This document shows positions 34,964 to 43,632 of a stretch of 64,000 nucleotides of DNA, piece after piece. Under the pieces are notes generated by a model. The model did not search any database. It worked only from the letters and a program-made list of their open reading frames with translations, and was not told where the DNA came from. The position numbers and the translations under genes are program-made. Each line of letters begins with the position of its first letter. Positions within the stretch are counted from its first letter, which is position 1. The stretch comes from JAKIVR01 sp035933635 (lineage in GTDB: Archaea; Thermoplasmatota; Thermoplasmata; Lutacidiplasmatales; UBA184): positions 62,001 through 126,000 of the forward strand of contig DASYYY010000021.1 in assembly GCA_035933635.1 (NCBI GenBank). Direction: 5' to 3'.

Positions 34964-35899
34964 TCAGCCCGGGGCGGCGGGCAGCCCGGCCCGGTTCCGC
35001 AACGAGGAATAGAACCCGCCGAACGCCGTCGCCGTTCCGGTGCGCAGCCCCTGGTTGCGGAGCGCTTCCCGGACCTCCTTGGCGTTCTGGCGCACGTCGA
35101 GCGTCTTGGCGGTGTCGAAACGGTACTGGAAGGTGCCCATCGGCCCGCGGGGGAACTGCTCCCAGTCCTTGACGCTGGTGATGCGGAGGTCGGAGTGCTT
35201 GACCCGGTCGGTCGGCGTGGTGAACGCGGGGAGCGCGAGGTGCTCGTCGGACAGCCACATCAGCGTGGCCTCGCGGACCGCCTGCTCGGAGAGGTCGTCG
35301 AGACCGCCGTTGGGGGCGACCTGGTTGCGGACCCAGCCGGCGAGCGCTTCGAAGGTACGCTCGGAGTTCTCCTCCAGGAGCTGCAGGACCGCCTGGCGGA
35401 TGGCCACCCGGCGGAGCAGTTGGATGCCGGTGTCGGAGCCGCGATAATCGGCGCTGAGCCCGATGAGCGCCTCGCTGTTCTCGGGAAGGTCCTTGAGCGT
35501 GAGGACGGTCAGCGGCGTGGGCGCCTCGGTGCCGGAGAGGTGCCAGAGGGAGAACTCCTGGCCGTTCGTGATGAGAAGCAATGGCGCCTTGACCGTCTGG
35601 GCCATCTTGCCCGCATCCTCGGGATCCGTGGCGCTCACTCCCGGGCGGCGCACGTCGACCAGCACGCGGGGTTGGCCGTGGGCGTCCAAGAGCGCGTAGT
35701 CGGCGTGCTCGGTCTTGCTGACCGGATAGTCGAGGTAGACCTGCTTCTTGTCCGAGGGGTCCCAGCCCAAGGCGACGAGGAAGGGGGCGACGATCCAGTG
35801 CTTGACCTGCTGATCGGTGAGCTCCTGTACATCCCGGAGGGTCTCGTTGGCGACGAGATAGTAGTCGGCGAGGCGGCGGGAGAGCTCGTTAGACTCCAT
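34964..35899 (-). CDS. Stand-alone HsdR N-terminal-like (PD-(D/E)XK) protein
   Basis: 311 residues resembling the N-terminal nuclease domain of type I restriction subunit HsdR but without its helicase: 'TDQQVKHWIVAPFLVALGWD', then 'HADYALLDAHGQPRVLVDVR' carrying a possible D...D-x-R site where the family normally has D...E-x-K. The middle is alpha-helical ('FEALAGWVRNQV') and the C-terminal part unassigned. No hsdM or hsdS is near, so it is not a working type I system; such orphan proteins are common in archaea and of unknown role. The ATG lies about 30 bases after a TTAAAT box. Confidence 0.7.
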   Translation of the reverse strand: MESNELSRRLADYYLVANETLRDVQELTDQQVKHWIVAPFLVALGWDPSDKKQVYLDYPVSKTEHADYALLDAHGQPRVLVDVRRPGVSATDPEDAGKMAQTVKAPLLLITNGQEFSLWHLSGTEAPTPLTVLTLKDLPENSEALIGLSADYRGSDTGIQLLRRVAIRQAVLQLLEENSERTFEALAGWVRNQVAPNGGLDDLSEQAVREATLMWLSDEHLALPAFTTPTDRVKHSDLRITSVKDWEQFPRGPMGTFQYRFDTAKTLDVRQNAKEVREALRNQGLRTGTATAFGGFYSSLRNRAGLPAAPG

Positions 35900-35924
35900 C
35901 GAACGTTGTTGGCGCGGTTCGGGG

Positions 35925-35933
35925 CTTAAATCT
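35925..35933 (-). promoter_or_regulatory. TATA-like box of the HsdR_N-like gene
   Basis: On the minus strand AGATTTAAG is centred 30 bases before the ATG at 35899. It overlaps the stop of the upstream epimerase gene, which suggests the HsdR_N-like gene has its own leaderless promoter. Confidence 0.5.
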
Positions 35934-36846
35934 GCGCCCGCTCCGTCGGCGAACGGAGCCGCCGGGCCTCCGCGTCGAGGTACGGTTCGACCCGGGCGAG
36001 CGGCGGACCGTTCAGCGGCTGCGCCGGCAGCCCGAGCCGGTCGCTCATGAGCCACTCGACCTCGTACGGATACAGCAGCTTCGAACCGAACGTCGTCATC
36101 AGGCGGGCGAGCGCCATCGCGCCCCCCCGCGACAGGCGGACGTAACGTGGCGGGCGCTGGAGCGCAGCGAACAGGCGATCGGTCAGGTCCCGGTAAACAT
36201 AGCTCGACGGACCCCCCAGGTCCACGGTCCCGACCTCGCTCGACTCGGCGGCGGCACGCAGGTACCGGGCCAGGTCCTCGACGGCGAGTGGGCTGACATG
36301 GTAGGCCCCGTCTCCGAACATCGGGAACCGATGGTACCGCTCCATCAAGCGGAGCATCACCCCCAGCAAGCGGTCGCCCGGACCGAACAACATCGTCGGG
36401 CGGAGGATCCGATAGGACAGGCCGCTCTCCGACAGCGCCCGGTCGAATCGGCGCTTCAGATTCAGGTAGGGCAGATCGGTCTCGAGCCGGGCGGGTGCGG
36501 CGGGTACGCTCACGTGGAGAAATCTCGGCTGCGTCCCCGACCGGCACGCGTCGAGCAGACGTTCGAGTCCCGCCTCGAGCTCGCGGAAAACGCGTGGGCT
36601 CTCCCAGCGGTACCACGCGAGGTTGAGGACGCAGTCGACGTCGGCGACGAGCGGCGACCAGTCCTCCACCGCCGCCACGTCGGCCGGGATCCACTCGATC
36701 TCCGGGCCCCGCTCGGCGGCGACGGCGTGTCGATGGACCGAGCGGATCGCCCAGTCCGGTCGGAACGCGCTGAGGACGCTGCGCCCGACGAGCCCGCCCC
36801 CTCCGCCGACGAGGAGGAGCCGGCGGCCGGGGCAAGGGGTGCTCAT
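35926..36846 (-). CDS. NAD(P)-binding epimerase-like protein (NDUFA9/complex-I-39kDa type)
   Basis: 306 residues of the extended/atypical short-chain dehydrogenase group. The N-terminal nucleotide site is 'LLLVGGGGGLVGRSVLSAFR' (residues about 10-29), with 'LNLAWYRW' and 'FLHVSVPAA' in the next strands and a Tyr-less 'YLNLKRRFDRALSESGLSYR' where the family's YxxxK would be, followed by 'ILRPTMLFGPGDRLLGVMLR'. Loss of Tyr-Lys spacing suggests an atypical member that binds NAD(P)H without classic epimerase chemistry. Its ATG overlaps the LipB stop by four bases. Confidence 0.8.
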   Translation of the reverse strand: MSTPCPGRRLLLVGGGGGLVGRSVLSAFRPDWAIRSVHRHAVAAERGPEIEWIPADVAAVEDWSPLVADVDCVLNLAWYRWESPRVFRELEAGLERLLDACRSGTQPRFLHVSVPAAPARLETDLPYLNLKRRFDRALSESGLSYRILRPTMLFGPGDRLLGVMLRLMERYHRFPMFGDGAYHVSPLAVEDLARYLRAAAESSEVGTVDLGGPSSYVYRDLTDRLFAALQRPPRYVRLSRGGAMALARLMTTFGSKLLYPYEVEWLMSDRLGLPAQPLNGPPLARVEPYLDAEARRLRSPTERAQI

Positions 36847-37514
36847 CCGGCCGCGCCGGAGACCGGCATCGGTGGCGCGGCGATCGGTCCGATCGGCGGG
36901 GCCCCCGGGGCGAACAGCTCGCCGAACGCACGGACCAACGGTGGTTTGAGCGCCGCGACGGAAATCGGGCGGGCCAGTTCGCGCTCGACGGAGGTCATCA
37001 CGCGTCCATCGAATCCGCAGGGGTGGAACGCGGCGAACGGCGCGAGGTCGTTGGTAACGTTGAGCGCGAGGCCATGGAAGGTGACCCACTCCTCGACGGC
37101 GATCCCGACCGAGGCGATCTTGCGCTCGCCGTCGACCCAGACGCCCCGGCGGCCCGTGACCCGGCCGGCGGTCAGGCCCACCGTGGCCAGCGTGCGGACG
37201 ACGAGCTCCTCGGTCTCGTGGACGAAGCGACGCACATCGCGTCCGCGCCGGTCGAGGTCCACGATCGGGTACGCGACGAGCTGGCCGGGGCCGTGGTAGG
37301 TGCTCTTGCCGCCCCGCTCGACCGAGACGACGGCGATGCCGGGAGGGAGCATCTCTCCGTCGCCGCCCTGAACTCCGACGGTGATCACCGGTGGATGCTC
37401 GACCAGGATGAGGGTATCCGGGATCTCGCCGCGGCGCCGCTGCGCGCGCATTCGACGCATCTCGGCGAGCGCGTCGGTGTACTCCCGGAGGCCCCAGTCA
37501 ACCGACGCGGGCAT
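36843..37514 (-). CDS. lipB: Lipoyl(octanoyl) transferase
   Basis: 223 residues. LipB moves octanoyl from acyl carrier protein to the lipoyl domain of E2, the first step of lipoate assembly. Family signatures: 'VERGGKSTYHGPGQLVAYPI' (66-84), the catalytic Lys132 in 'GERKIASVGIAVE' and the catalytic Cys166 in 'FHPCGFDG'. Its target, the E2 subunit, is encoded three genes upstream in the same operon. No lipoate synthase gene is in the window. It overlaps the E3 stop by 17 bases and the next gene by four. Confidence 0.93.
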   Translation of the reverse strand: MPASVDWGLREYTDALAEMRRMRAQRRRGEIPDTLILVEHPPVITVGVQGGDGEMLPPGIAVVSVERGGKSTYHGPGQLVAYPIVDLDRRGRDVRRFVHETEELVVRTLATVGLTAGRVTGRRGVWVDGERKIASVGIAVEEWVTFHGLALNVTNDLAPFAAFHPCGFDGRVMTSVERELARPISVAALKPPLVRAFGELFAPGAPPIGPIAAPPMPVSGAAG

Positions 37515-38940
37515 GCTCCCGTCGCATGGAAACGTGCATCGGCTCGTTGAGCCACAGCAGGGCGGCCTCCTGGACCATCTCGGAGAAGGTCGGGTGCGGG
37601 TGGATCGTCAGCGCCACGTCCCGTACCATCGCGCCCAGTTCGATGGCGAGCGCCGCCTCAGCGGCGAACTCCCCACAGCTCTCCCCGGCGGCGTGGACCC
37701 CGAGCAGCAGGCCGGTGGCGTCGTCCCCGACCACCTTGAGCCAGCCGCCCGTGGCGTGGTAGGCGTGGGCCCGACCCAGCGCCGCGTACGGAAAGCGGAC
37801 CTCCCGGGCGTTGTGGCCCTGGGCCTTGGCCTCCGCCAAAGTGAGCCCCGTGCTGGCGAGCTCCGGGCTGGTGAACACGACCGATGGGACGACCTGGAAC
37901 TGGTAGCGGGTCGGACGCCCCGCGATCACCTCGGCGGCGACGATCCCCTCCCGGTAGGCCTTGTGCGCGAGCATCGGGGGTCGGCCGACGTCGCCGACGG
38001 CGTAGATGTGGGGCACATTCGTCTGCTGCCGGTCGTTGACGGTGATGGCGCCGGTCCTCGGGTCGACGGTCACGCCCGCCTCTTCGAGACCCAGTTCTGC
38101 GGTGGCGGGCCTCTTTCCGACCGTCAGGAAGAGCTTCTCGGCGGTGAACCACTCGGTGCCGTTGGCCCCGTTCGCCGTCAGCTGGACGCCTTTGGCCGAG
38201 CGCTCGAGCTTAGTGGCCTTCGTCCCGGTGCGTACCGTCACGCCCAGTTTCTCGAGAGCGCCCGTGAGCTCGCGCGAGAGGTCCGGGTCGAGTCCGGGGA
38301 GCAACTGCGGAAGGAGCTCGAGGATGGTGACCTTCACCCCGAGATGGGCCAGGAACTCGCCGAGCTCGCATCCGCTGACGCCCCCGCCCAGTACTAGGAG
38401 CGATTCCGGCGGCGTCTCGAGGTCCAGGATCTGCCAGGCGGTCAGGACGCGCTCGCCGTCCGGCTCGAACCCGGGGATGACCGACGGGACCGACCCGGTC
38501 GCGATGATGGCGTTCTGGAAATCGATCCGCTCCCGGCCGCCGTCGTGCGCGGCGAGCTCGACCGACTTCGGACCGGTGAAGCGCGCCTCCCCAAAGAGCA
38601 CCTGCGTTCCGGCCGCCTTGACCAGGGTCTGGACGCCCTGGCGCTCCTTCTCGACCACGGCCCGCTTGGCCGCCTGCGCCTTCGCGAGATCGAACTGCAC
38701 GCCGCCGGTGACCAGGCCCAGCTCGCTCCCTTGCGTCAGTACCTGGTGGTACAGCGCACCGGAGTGGATGAGCGCCTTCGAGGGGATACAGCCGCGGTTG
38801 AGACATTCCCCGCCGAGGTCCTTGCGCTCGAGCACGACCGCCTTTCGGCCAAGCTGGCCCAGCCGGATCCCCGCGATGTACCCGCCGGGGCCTCCGCCGA
38901 GGATGACGGTCTCGGTCTGCCGCGCGTAGGTGCCGGCCAC
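37498..38940 (-). CDS. lpdA: Dihydrolipoyl dehydrogenase (E3)
   Basis: 480 residues. The flavoenzyme that re-oxidises dihydrolipoamide on E2 and passes electrons to NAD+. FAD motif 'VILGGGPGGYIAGIRLGQLG' (12-31), redox-active disulfide Cys46/Cys51 in 'GGECLNRGCIPSK', NAD motif 'LLVLGGGVSGCELGEFLAHL', second FAD segment 'YAVGDVGRPPMLAHKAYREG' and the C-terminal His-Glu pair in 'LTIHPHPTFSEMVQEAALLW'. It lies two bases after the second E1 alpha gene. Confidence 0.95.
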   Translation of the reverse strand: MAGTYARQTETVILGGGPGGYIAGIRLGQLGRKAVVLERKDLGGECLNRGCIPSKALIHSGALYHQVLTQGSELGLVTGGVQFDLAKAQAAKRAVVEKERQGVQTLVKAAGTQVLFGEARFTGPKSVELAAHDGGRERIDFQNAIIATGSVPSVIPGFEPDGERVLTAWQILDLETPPESLLVLGGGVSGCELGEFLAHLGVKVTILELLPQLLPGLDPDLSRELTGALEKLGVTVRTGTKATKLERSAKGVQLTANGANGTEWFTAEKLFLTVGKRPATAELGLEEAGVTVDPRTGAITVNDRQQTNVPHIYAVGDVGRPPMLAHKAYREGIVAAEVIAGRPTRYQFQVVPSVVFTSPELASTGLTLAEAKAQGHNAREVRFPYAALGRAHAYHATGGWLKVVGDDATGLLLGVHAAGESCGEFAAEAALAIELGAMVRDVALTIHPHPTFSEMVQEAALLWLNEPMHVSMRREHARVG

Positions 38941-38942
38941 GG

Positions 38943-40016
38943 TCAGGCCACCTCGGGAGCGTGGGCCGTAGCGGCTCGGGCCGGTGCCCAGACATCGCTG
39001 GTCAGGGTCTCGGGCCGCGGCGCCGGGACCGATTCGGCGGCGGCGACCGCACGCTTGACCTCTGCCTCGGCGTCGTCGAGCATCGCCTTGCGGTCCGGCT
39101 CGGCCAGGAGTCCGAGCTCATCGACGAGTCGCTCCAGACGCCGGTAGGGGTCGTGGGCGAGGGCGCGGGCCATCCAGTCCGCCGACTGGTAACGCGTCGG
39201 GTCGTCGGAGCTCGAGTGGGGCGTCATCCGGAAGAGCACGAATTCCAGCATCGACGGTCCGCCCCCCCGACGGGCGTGGTCGATCGCGGCGCCCAGGTCG
39301 TGCATCACCGCGACGACATCCGTGCCGTCGACGGTCCGGCCGGGTATCCCGTACGCCTCGGCCTTGACGGAGAGATGTTCGACGTGGGTCTGCTGGGAGA
39401 CGGGCACGGAGATCGCCCACTGATTGTTCGTGCAGCAGAAGACCACCGGCAGGCCGTACACTCCCGCGAAATTCAACCCCGCGTGGAAATCGTTCGCGGA
39501 GGTCGCCCCGTCCCCGAAGAACGTCAGCGCCACGGCCGCTTCCCGACGCCGTCGCAGCGCGTACCCGATCCCGACCCCGTGGGTCACCTGGGTGCCGATC
39601 ACGCTCGACATCGACACATAATGGACCTCTCGGGCGGTCGGATGGCAGGGCATCTGTCGCCCCCGCGCCGGGTCGCGATCGTTGGCGAACAGGTGGTCGA
39701 CGTAGCGCTCGAGGGAGTGGCCACGCACCAGCGCGACCAGCTGCTCGCGTAGTCCCGGGATGATCCAGTCCTCGGGACGGCTGACGAGCCCCGCGCCCAC
39801 GCTGACCGCCTCCTGGCCCGTCGCCGGGCCGTAGAACCCGATACGCCCCTGACGCTGGAGACCCAGCATTCGCGCGTCGAGGGTGCGCGCCAACGTCATC
39901 CAGCGGTAGGCGCGGACGAGGTAGTCGCGCCAATACGGCCCCAGATTGCGTTCGAGATCCGCCGCCCCGTAGGGCAGGGGGACCACTTCCGGCGGGGCCG
40001 GCGCCTCCGGGCTCAT
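38943..40016 (-). CDS. 2-oxoacid dehydrogenase E1 alpha subunit, second copy
   Basis: 357 residues. E1 alpha binds thiamine diphosphate; the motif GDG...NN is present from 'FFGDGATSANDFHAGLNFAG' to 'CCTNNQWAIS'. 'RQMPCHPTAREVHYVSMSSV' and the phosphorylation-loop-like 'RMTPHSSSDDPTRYQSADW' mark it as branched-chain or pyruvate type. It differs clearly from the first E1 alpha (359 residues, 42364-43443), yet the operon has only one E1 beta. It overlaps the E2 stop by four bases. Whether it pairs with that E1 beta to widen substrate range is inferred. Confidence 0.9.
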   Translation of the reverse strand: MSPEAPAPPEVVPLPYGAADLERNLGPYWRDYLVRAYRWMTLARTLDARMLGLQRQGRIGFYGPATGQEAVSVGAGLVSRPEDWIIPGLREQLVALVRGHSLERYVDHLFANDRDPARGRQMPCHPTAREVHYVSMSSVIGTQVTHGVGIGYALRRRREAAVALTFFGDGATSANDFHAGLNFAGVYGLPVVFCCTNNQWAISVPVSQQTHVEHLSVKAEAYGIPGRTVDGTDVVAVMHDLGAAIDHARRGGGPSMLEFVLFRMTPHSSSDDPTRYQSADWMARALAHDPYRRLERLVDELGLLAEPDRKAMLDDAEAEVKRAVAAAESVPAPRPETLTSDVWAPARAATAHAPEVA

Positions 40017-41377
40017 GCGAGCTCGGAGAACATCAGGTGGGGATCTTCGAGGTTGGCCTTCACCACGGCGAGGAACTGGGCCCCGGTGATCCCGTCCAGC
40101 ACGCGGTGGTCGAGGGAAACCGACAGGTTCATCAGATCCGCTGGGCGCAGCGTTCCGTCGGGCGCGTAGACCGGCCGTTTGACGATCCGGTGGACGCCGA
40201 GTATCGCAACCTCCGGGTAGTTCAGGATGGGCGTGGCGAGCACGCCCCCGAGCGCCCCGAGGCTGGTGATCGTGAACGTGCTCCCCGAGAGCTCCCCGCG
40301 CGTCAGCTTGCCCGACCGCCCGCGCTCGCTCAGGTCGTAGAGTTCCCGAGCGAGTTGCCCGACGCTCTTGGTGTTCGCGTCGCGGATCACCGGAACGATC
40401 AGACCGTCCGGGGTCGCCGTGGCGATCCCGAGATGGTAGCGGTGGTGAACGACGAGTTCCTGCTTGTCGTCGTCCATCGTAGCGTTCATCATCGGATACT
40501 GTCGCAAGCCGGCGACGACACCCTTGATGACGAACGGGAGGTAGGTCAGCCGCGTCCCCTGCTTCTCCAGGTGCTTGGCCATCCGGTCGCGCGTCCGGAC
40601 CAGCTCGGTCGCGTCGACCTCCTCAACATAGGTGAAGTGGGCGGCGCGTCGCATCGCCTCGGCCATGTGCTCGGCGATCACGCGCCGCAGACCACGGATC
40701 GGCACCCGCTCGATCTCGGCGCCCGCCGGGACGGGGGCGGAAGCGGAGGCGGGAGCCGGTGCCGTTGGTGGGGAGGGTGCCGGAGCCTCGGGGGGCGGGA
40801 CGGCCGGGCTCGCCGCCGGCACGGTCGCGGGGGCTGGCGGGGGGGCCGCACCGCCCGCGGCGGCGGCCAGTACGTCGGCCTCGGTGATCCGCCCGTTCGG
40901 GCCGGTTCCGCGAACGGCTCCGAGGTCGACGCCCTTCTCGGCTGCCAAGCGACGGAGGTAGGGAGCCGCCAAGACGCGACCGGCCGGAGCGGACGAGGGG
41001 GGCGCCGGTTCGGTCGGTGTGGGGGCGGAAGCCGGTGGCGGACTCGGCTCCCCTGGGCTGGGAGCCTGGCCCACCGAGACGGTGGATTCCGCGGGCGGCT
41101 CCGAAGGCGGCGGAGCGCCGGACTTCCCCCCGCTGTCCCCGGCCGTTTCGATCGTGACGAGAAGTCCCCCGACCTTGACCTTCTGGCCCTCCTGCGCGTG
41201 GATCTTCGAGATGCGACCGGCACGCGGCGAGGGGATCTCGACGTTGGCCTTGTCGGTCAGGACCGAGACGAGCGGCGCGTCCTCGGCGATCGCGTCGCCC
41301 TCCTTGACGTACCACTTGACGACCTCGCCCTCGGCGACGCCCTCGCCGATGTCCGGCAGCTTGAACTCGAACGCCAT
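40013..41377 (-). CDS. 2-oxoacid dehydrogenase E2 (dihydrolipoamide acyltransferase)
   Basis: 454 residues: one lipoyl domain (1-80) with the lipoylated Lys43 in 'SVLTDKANVEIPS', a Pro/Ala/Ser linker, an E1/E3-binding domain (about 130-170, 'RVLAAPYLRRLAAEKGVDLG'), a second Pro/Ala linker, and the acyltransferase core with 'SLDHRVLDGITGAQFLAVVK' containing the catalytic His and Asp. The core probably forms a multimer that carries E1 and E3. The product is acetyl-CoA or a branched acyl-CoA depending on E1. It follows E1 beta by 12 bases. Confidence 0.93.
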   Translation of the reverse strand: MAFEFKLPDIGEGVAEGEVVKWYVKEGDAIAEDAPLVSVLTDKANVEIPSPRAGRISKIHAQEGQKVKVGGLLVTIETAGDSGGKSGAPPPSEPPAESTVSVGQAPSPGEPSPPPASAPTPTEPAPPSSAPAGRVLAAPYLRRLAAEKGVDLGAVRGTGPNGRITEADVLAAAAGGAAPPPAPATVPAASPAVPPPEAPAPSPPTAPAPASASAPVPAGAEIERVPIRGLRRVIAEHMAEAMRRAAHFTYVEEVDATELVRTRDRMAKHLEKQGTRLTYLPFVIKGVVAGLRQYPMMNATMDDDKQELVVHHRYHLGIATATPDGLIVPVIRDANTKSVGQLARELYDLSERGRSGKLTRGELSGSTFTITSLGALGGVLATPILNYPEVAILGVHRIVKRPVYAPDGTLRPADLMNLSVSLDHRVLDGITGAQFLAVVKANLEDPHLMFSELA

Positions 41378-41389
41378 GGTGGCCCACCC

Positions 41390-42367
41390 CTAGCCGGCCC
41401 TCGCCGCGGTCTTGATCGCATGCGCGATCCGCTCGGGCCCGGGCAGGTAGACGTTCTCGAGGGCGTAGGGGAACGGAGTGTCCCAGCCGGTGACCCGAAG
41501 GACGGGCGCCTTGAGCGAGTAGAGGCACTTCTCGGCGAGGATGGCCGCCAGCTCCGCACCGTAGCCGCAGAACCTCGGGGCTTCGTGGACGATGACCGCG
41601 CGACCGGTCTTCTCGACCGACGCCACGACCGCCGCCTCATCGAGCGGTACCAGCGTGCGGAGGTCGACGACCTCGGCGTCGATCCCCTCCGCCGCGAGCG
41701 ACTCCGCCGCCTGCATCGACGGTGGGATCATCGCTCCGTAGGCGAAGACCGAGACGGTCGAGCCCGGTCGGACGACCTGCGCGGATCCGATCGGGACGCG
41801 GTGGTCCCCTTCGGGAACCTCCCCGGTGACCGCCCGGTAGATCCGCTTGGGCTCGAAGAACAGCACCGGGTCCTCGTCGTGGATGGCACTGAGCAACAGT
41901 CCCTTGGCATCGGCGGGGTTGCTCGGGATGACCACCTTCAGTCCGGCGGTGTGCGCGAAGTAGGCCTCGGCGCTCTGAGAGTGGTAGAGCCCGCCCTTGA
42001 TGCCACCTCCGTACGGCGTCCGGATCACGACGTGGCAGGGGTACTGTCCGCCCGAACGGTAGCGGAACTTGGCGAGCTCGCTGACGATCTGGTCGAAGGC
42101 GGGATAGATGAAGTCCTGGAACTGGATCTCGGGAACCGGTTTGAGCCCGTAGAGCGCCATCCCGATCGCGGTGCCGATGATACCGGTCTCCGACAGCGGT
42201 GTGTCGATGACCCGGTCGGCCCCGAACTCCTTCTGGAGCCCCTCGGTCGCACGGAACACACCTCCGTTGACCCCGATGTCCTCGCCCAGCAGCAGGACAT
42301 CGTCGTCGGTGCGGAGCGCGTGCTGCAATCCCCGATTGACCGCTTGGACGAGCGTGAGTTCCGTCAT
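41390..42367 (-). CDS. 2-oxoacid dehydrogenase E1 beta subunit
   Basis: 325 residues, normal length. Signs: 'GEDIGVNGGVFRATEGLQKE' with the catalytic-site Glu, 'DTPLSETGIIGTAIGMALYG', 'EIQFQDFIYPAFDQIVSELA', 'GGLYHSQSAEAYFAHTAGLK' and the C-terminal 'VVDLRTLVPLDEAAVVASVE'. It forms the heterotetramer with E1 alpha. ATG 42367 overlaps the first E1 alpha stop by four bases, so translation is coupled. The branched-chain and pyruvate types cannot be told apart from sequence alone. Confidence 0.94.
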   Translation of the reverse strand: MTELTLVQAVNRGLQHALRTDDDVLLLGEDIGVNGGVFRATEGLQKEFGADRVIDTPLSETGIIGTAIGMALYGLKPVPEIQFQDFIYPAFDQIVSELAKFRYRSGGQYPCHVVIRTPYGGGIKGGLYHSQSAEAYFAHTAGLKVVIPSNPADAKGLLLSAIHDEDPVLFFEPKRIYRAVTGEVPEGDHRVPIGSAQVVRPGSTVSVFAYGAMIPPSMQAAESLAAEGIDAEVVDLRTLVPLDEAAVVASVEKTGRAVIVHEAPRFCGYGAELAAILAEKCLYSLKAPVLRVTGWDTPFPYALENVYLPGPERIAHAIKTAARAG

Positions 42368-43443
42368 GGCCGTACGACTCCCTGATTGAACAACTGCTCG
42401 AGCTCGCGCCGTTCCTCCTGGAGCAGCGGCGGCTGCGAGCCGAAGACGTCGTCGAAGATCGACATCGGTGGGACCGGCCCGACCGACTCGGACTTCTGGA
42501 CCGCCTTGGACAGGAGCTCCTTGGCCGATTCCCACAGCGCCGTGTCGGCCGCCTCGGTCAGCGTCCCGGCATCGAGCAGCTCCCGCTTCAGCCGGGCGAT
42601 GGGGTCCTTGGCCTTCCAGTCGGCCAGCTCGGCGTCGGTACGGTAGCGTTTGGGATCGTCGGAGGTGGAGTGCGGGCCCAGACGGTAGACCTGCGCCTCG
42701 ATCAGCGTCGGCCCTCCGCCGGACAGCGCACGGTTGCGGGCCTCAGTGACGGCGCGGTAGACCGCCCGCACGTCCATCCCGTCGACCACGACGCCCGCAA
42801 TGCCGTAGGCGATCGCCTTCTCGGCGAGCGTCTTGCTGTGGGTCTGCTTCTCGCGTGGGAGCGAGATCGCCCACTGGTTGTTCTGGCAGAAGAAGATCGT
42901 CGGGGTTTGGAAGACCCCGGCGAAGTTCAATCCCGCGTGGAAGTCGTTCGAGCTGGTCGTTCCATCGCCGAAGAAGGTGATCGTGATGTGCGAGGCCCCC
43001 TTGCGCTGCGCGGCCATCGCCGCCCCGACCGCGTGGGAGATCTGCGTCCCGACCGGACTCGAGGCCGTGACGAAATTGAACCGTCGGTACCCGTAGTGGT
43101 TGGGCATCTGCCGGCCCTTGAGCTCATCGCCGCTGTTGCCGAACAGCTGGTCGAGCACGAGCTGGAGCGGGATCCCACGGACGAGGGCGACGCCGAGCTC
43201 CCGGTAGGCCGGGAAGATCCAGTCCTCGGGTTTGAGCGCCCAGGCGCAGCCGACCTGGGCGGCCTCCTGGCCCTGCAACGGGACGTAGAAGCCGATACGG
43301 CCCTGACGCTGGAGGGTCAGGCACCGCTCGTCCGTGACGCGGACGACGACCATCGCCTGGTACGCCTTGAGCAACTGTTCCGAGGGAAACTCGGGGTCCT
43401 GGGGGGTAGCCACCGAGCTCGGAACGACCGAAGCCTCACCCAC
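42364..43443 (-). CDS. 2-oxoacid dehydrogenase E1 alpha subunit, first copy
   Basis: 359 residues. Thiamine diphosphate motif from 'FFGDGTTSSNDFHAGLNFAG' to 'FCQNNQWAIS'; also 'LQRQGRIGFYVPLQGQEAAQ', 'GRQMPNHYGYRRFNFVTASS' and 'YRLGPHSTSDDPKRYRTDAE'. It is first in the operon and directly coupled to E1 beta, so it is the most likely partner. The start is GTG 43443, with a TATA-like box 37 bases upstream. Confidence 0.93.
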   Translation of the reverse strand: MGEASVVPSSVATPQDPEFPSEQLLKAYQAMVVVRVTDERCLTLQRQGRIGFYVPLQGQEAAQVGCAWALKPEDWIFPAYRELGVALVRGIPLQLVLDQLFGNSGDELKGRQMPNHYGYRRFNFVTASSPVGTQISHAVGAAMAAQRKGASHITITFFGDGTTSSNDFHAGLNFAGVFQTPTIFFCQNNQWAISLPREKQTHSKTLAEKAIAYGIAGVVVDGMDVRAVYRAVTEARNRALSGGGPTLIEAQVYRLGPHSTSDDPKRYRTDAELADWKAKDPIARLKRELLDAGTLTEAADTALWESAKELLSKAVQKSESVGPVPPMSIFDDVFGSQPPLLQEERRELEQLFNQGVVRP

Positions 43444-43475
43444 GGGGCAACCCTAGGCAACCGAGCCGGGGTGCC

Positions 43476-43483
43476 GATATAAC
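43476..43483 (-). promoter_or_regulatory. TATA-like box of the 2-oxoacid dehydrogenase operon
   Basis: GTTATATC on the minus strand is centred 37 bases before the GTG of the first E1 alpha gene. It is the only AT-rich patch in this intergenic space. Confidence 0.55.
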
Positions 43484-43632
43484 GCTACGGCCGAGGAGGC
43501 GACGCTCGAGCACCCCGACGTCGTTGGCTGCGGTTCGCCGGTCTCTCCCCGAGCGAAACCGTCGTCGACAGTGGCGTTTCGTACGGGTACCGCAAAGGGT
43601 GATTATCCCCCGACCACCGGGACGGTCGGACC

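Noticed and set aside
40037..42385. A 782-codon plus-strand open frame opposite E2 and E1 beta
   Set aside because: Mirror frame of two well-identified genes; its composition (Arg, Asp, Gly, Val) is that of antisense GC-rich DNA and it has no recognisable domain.
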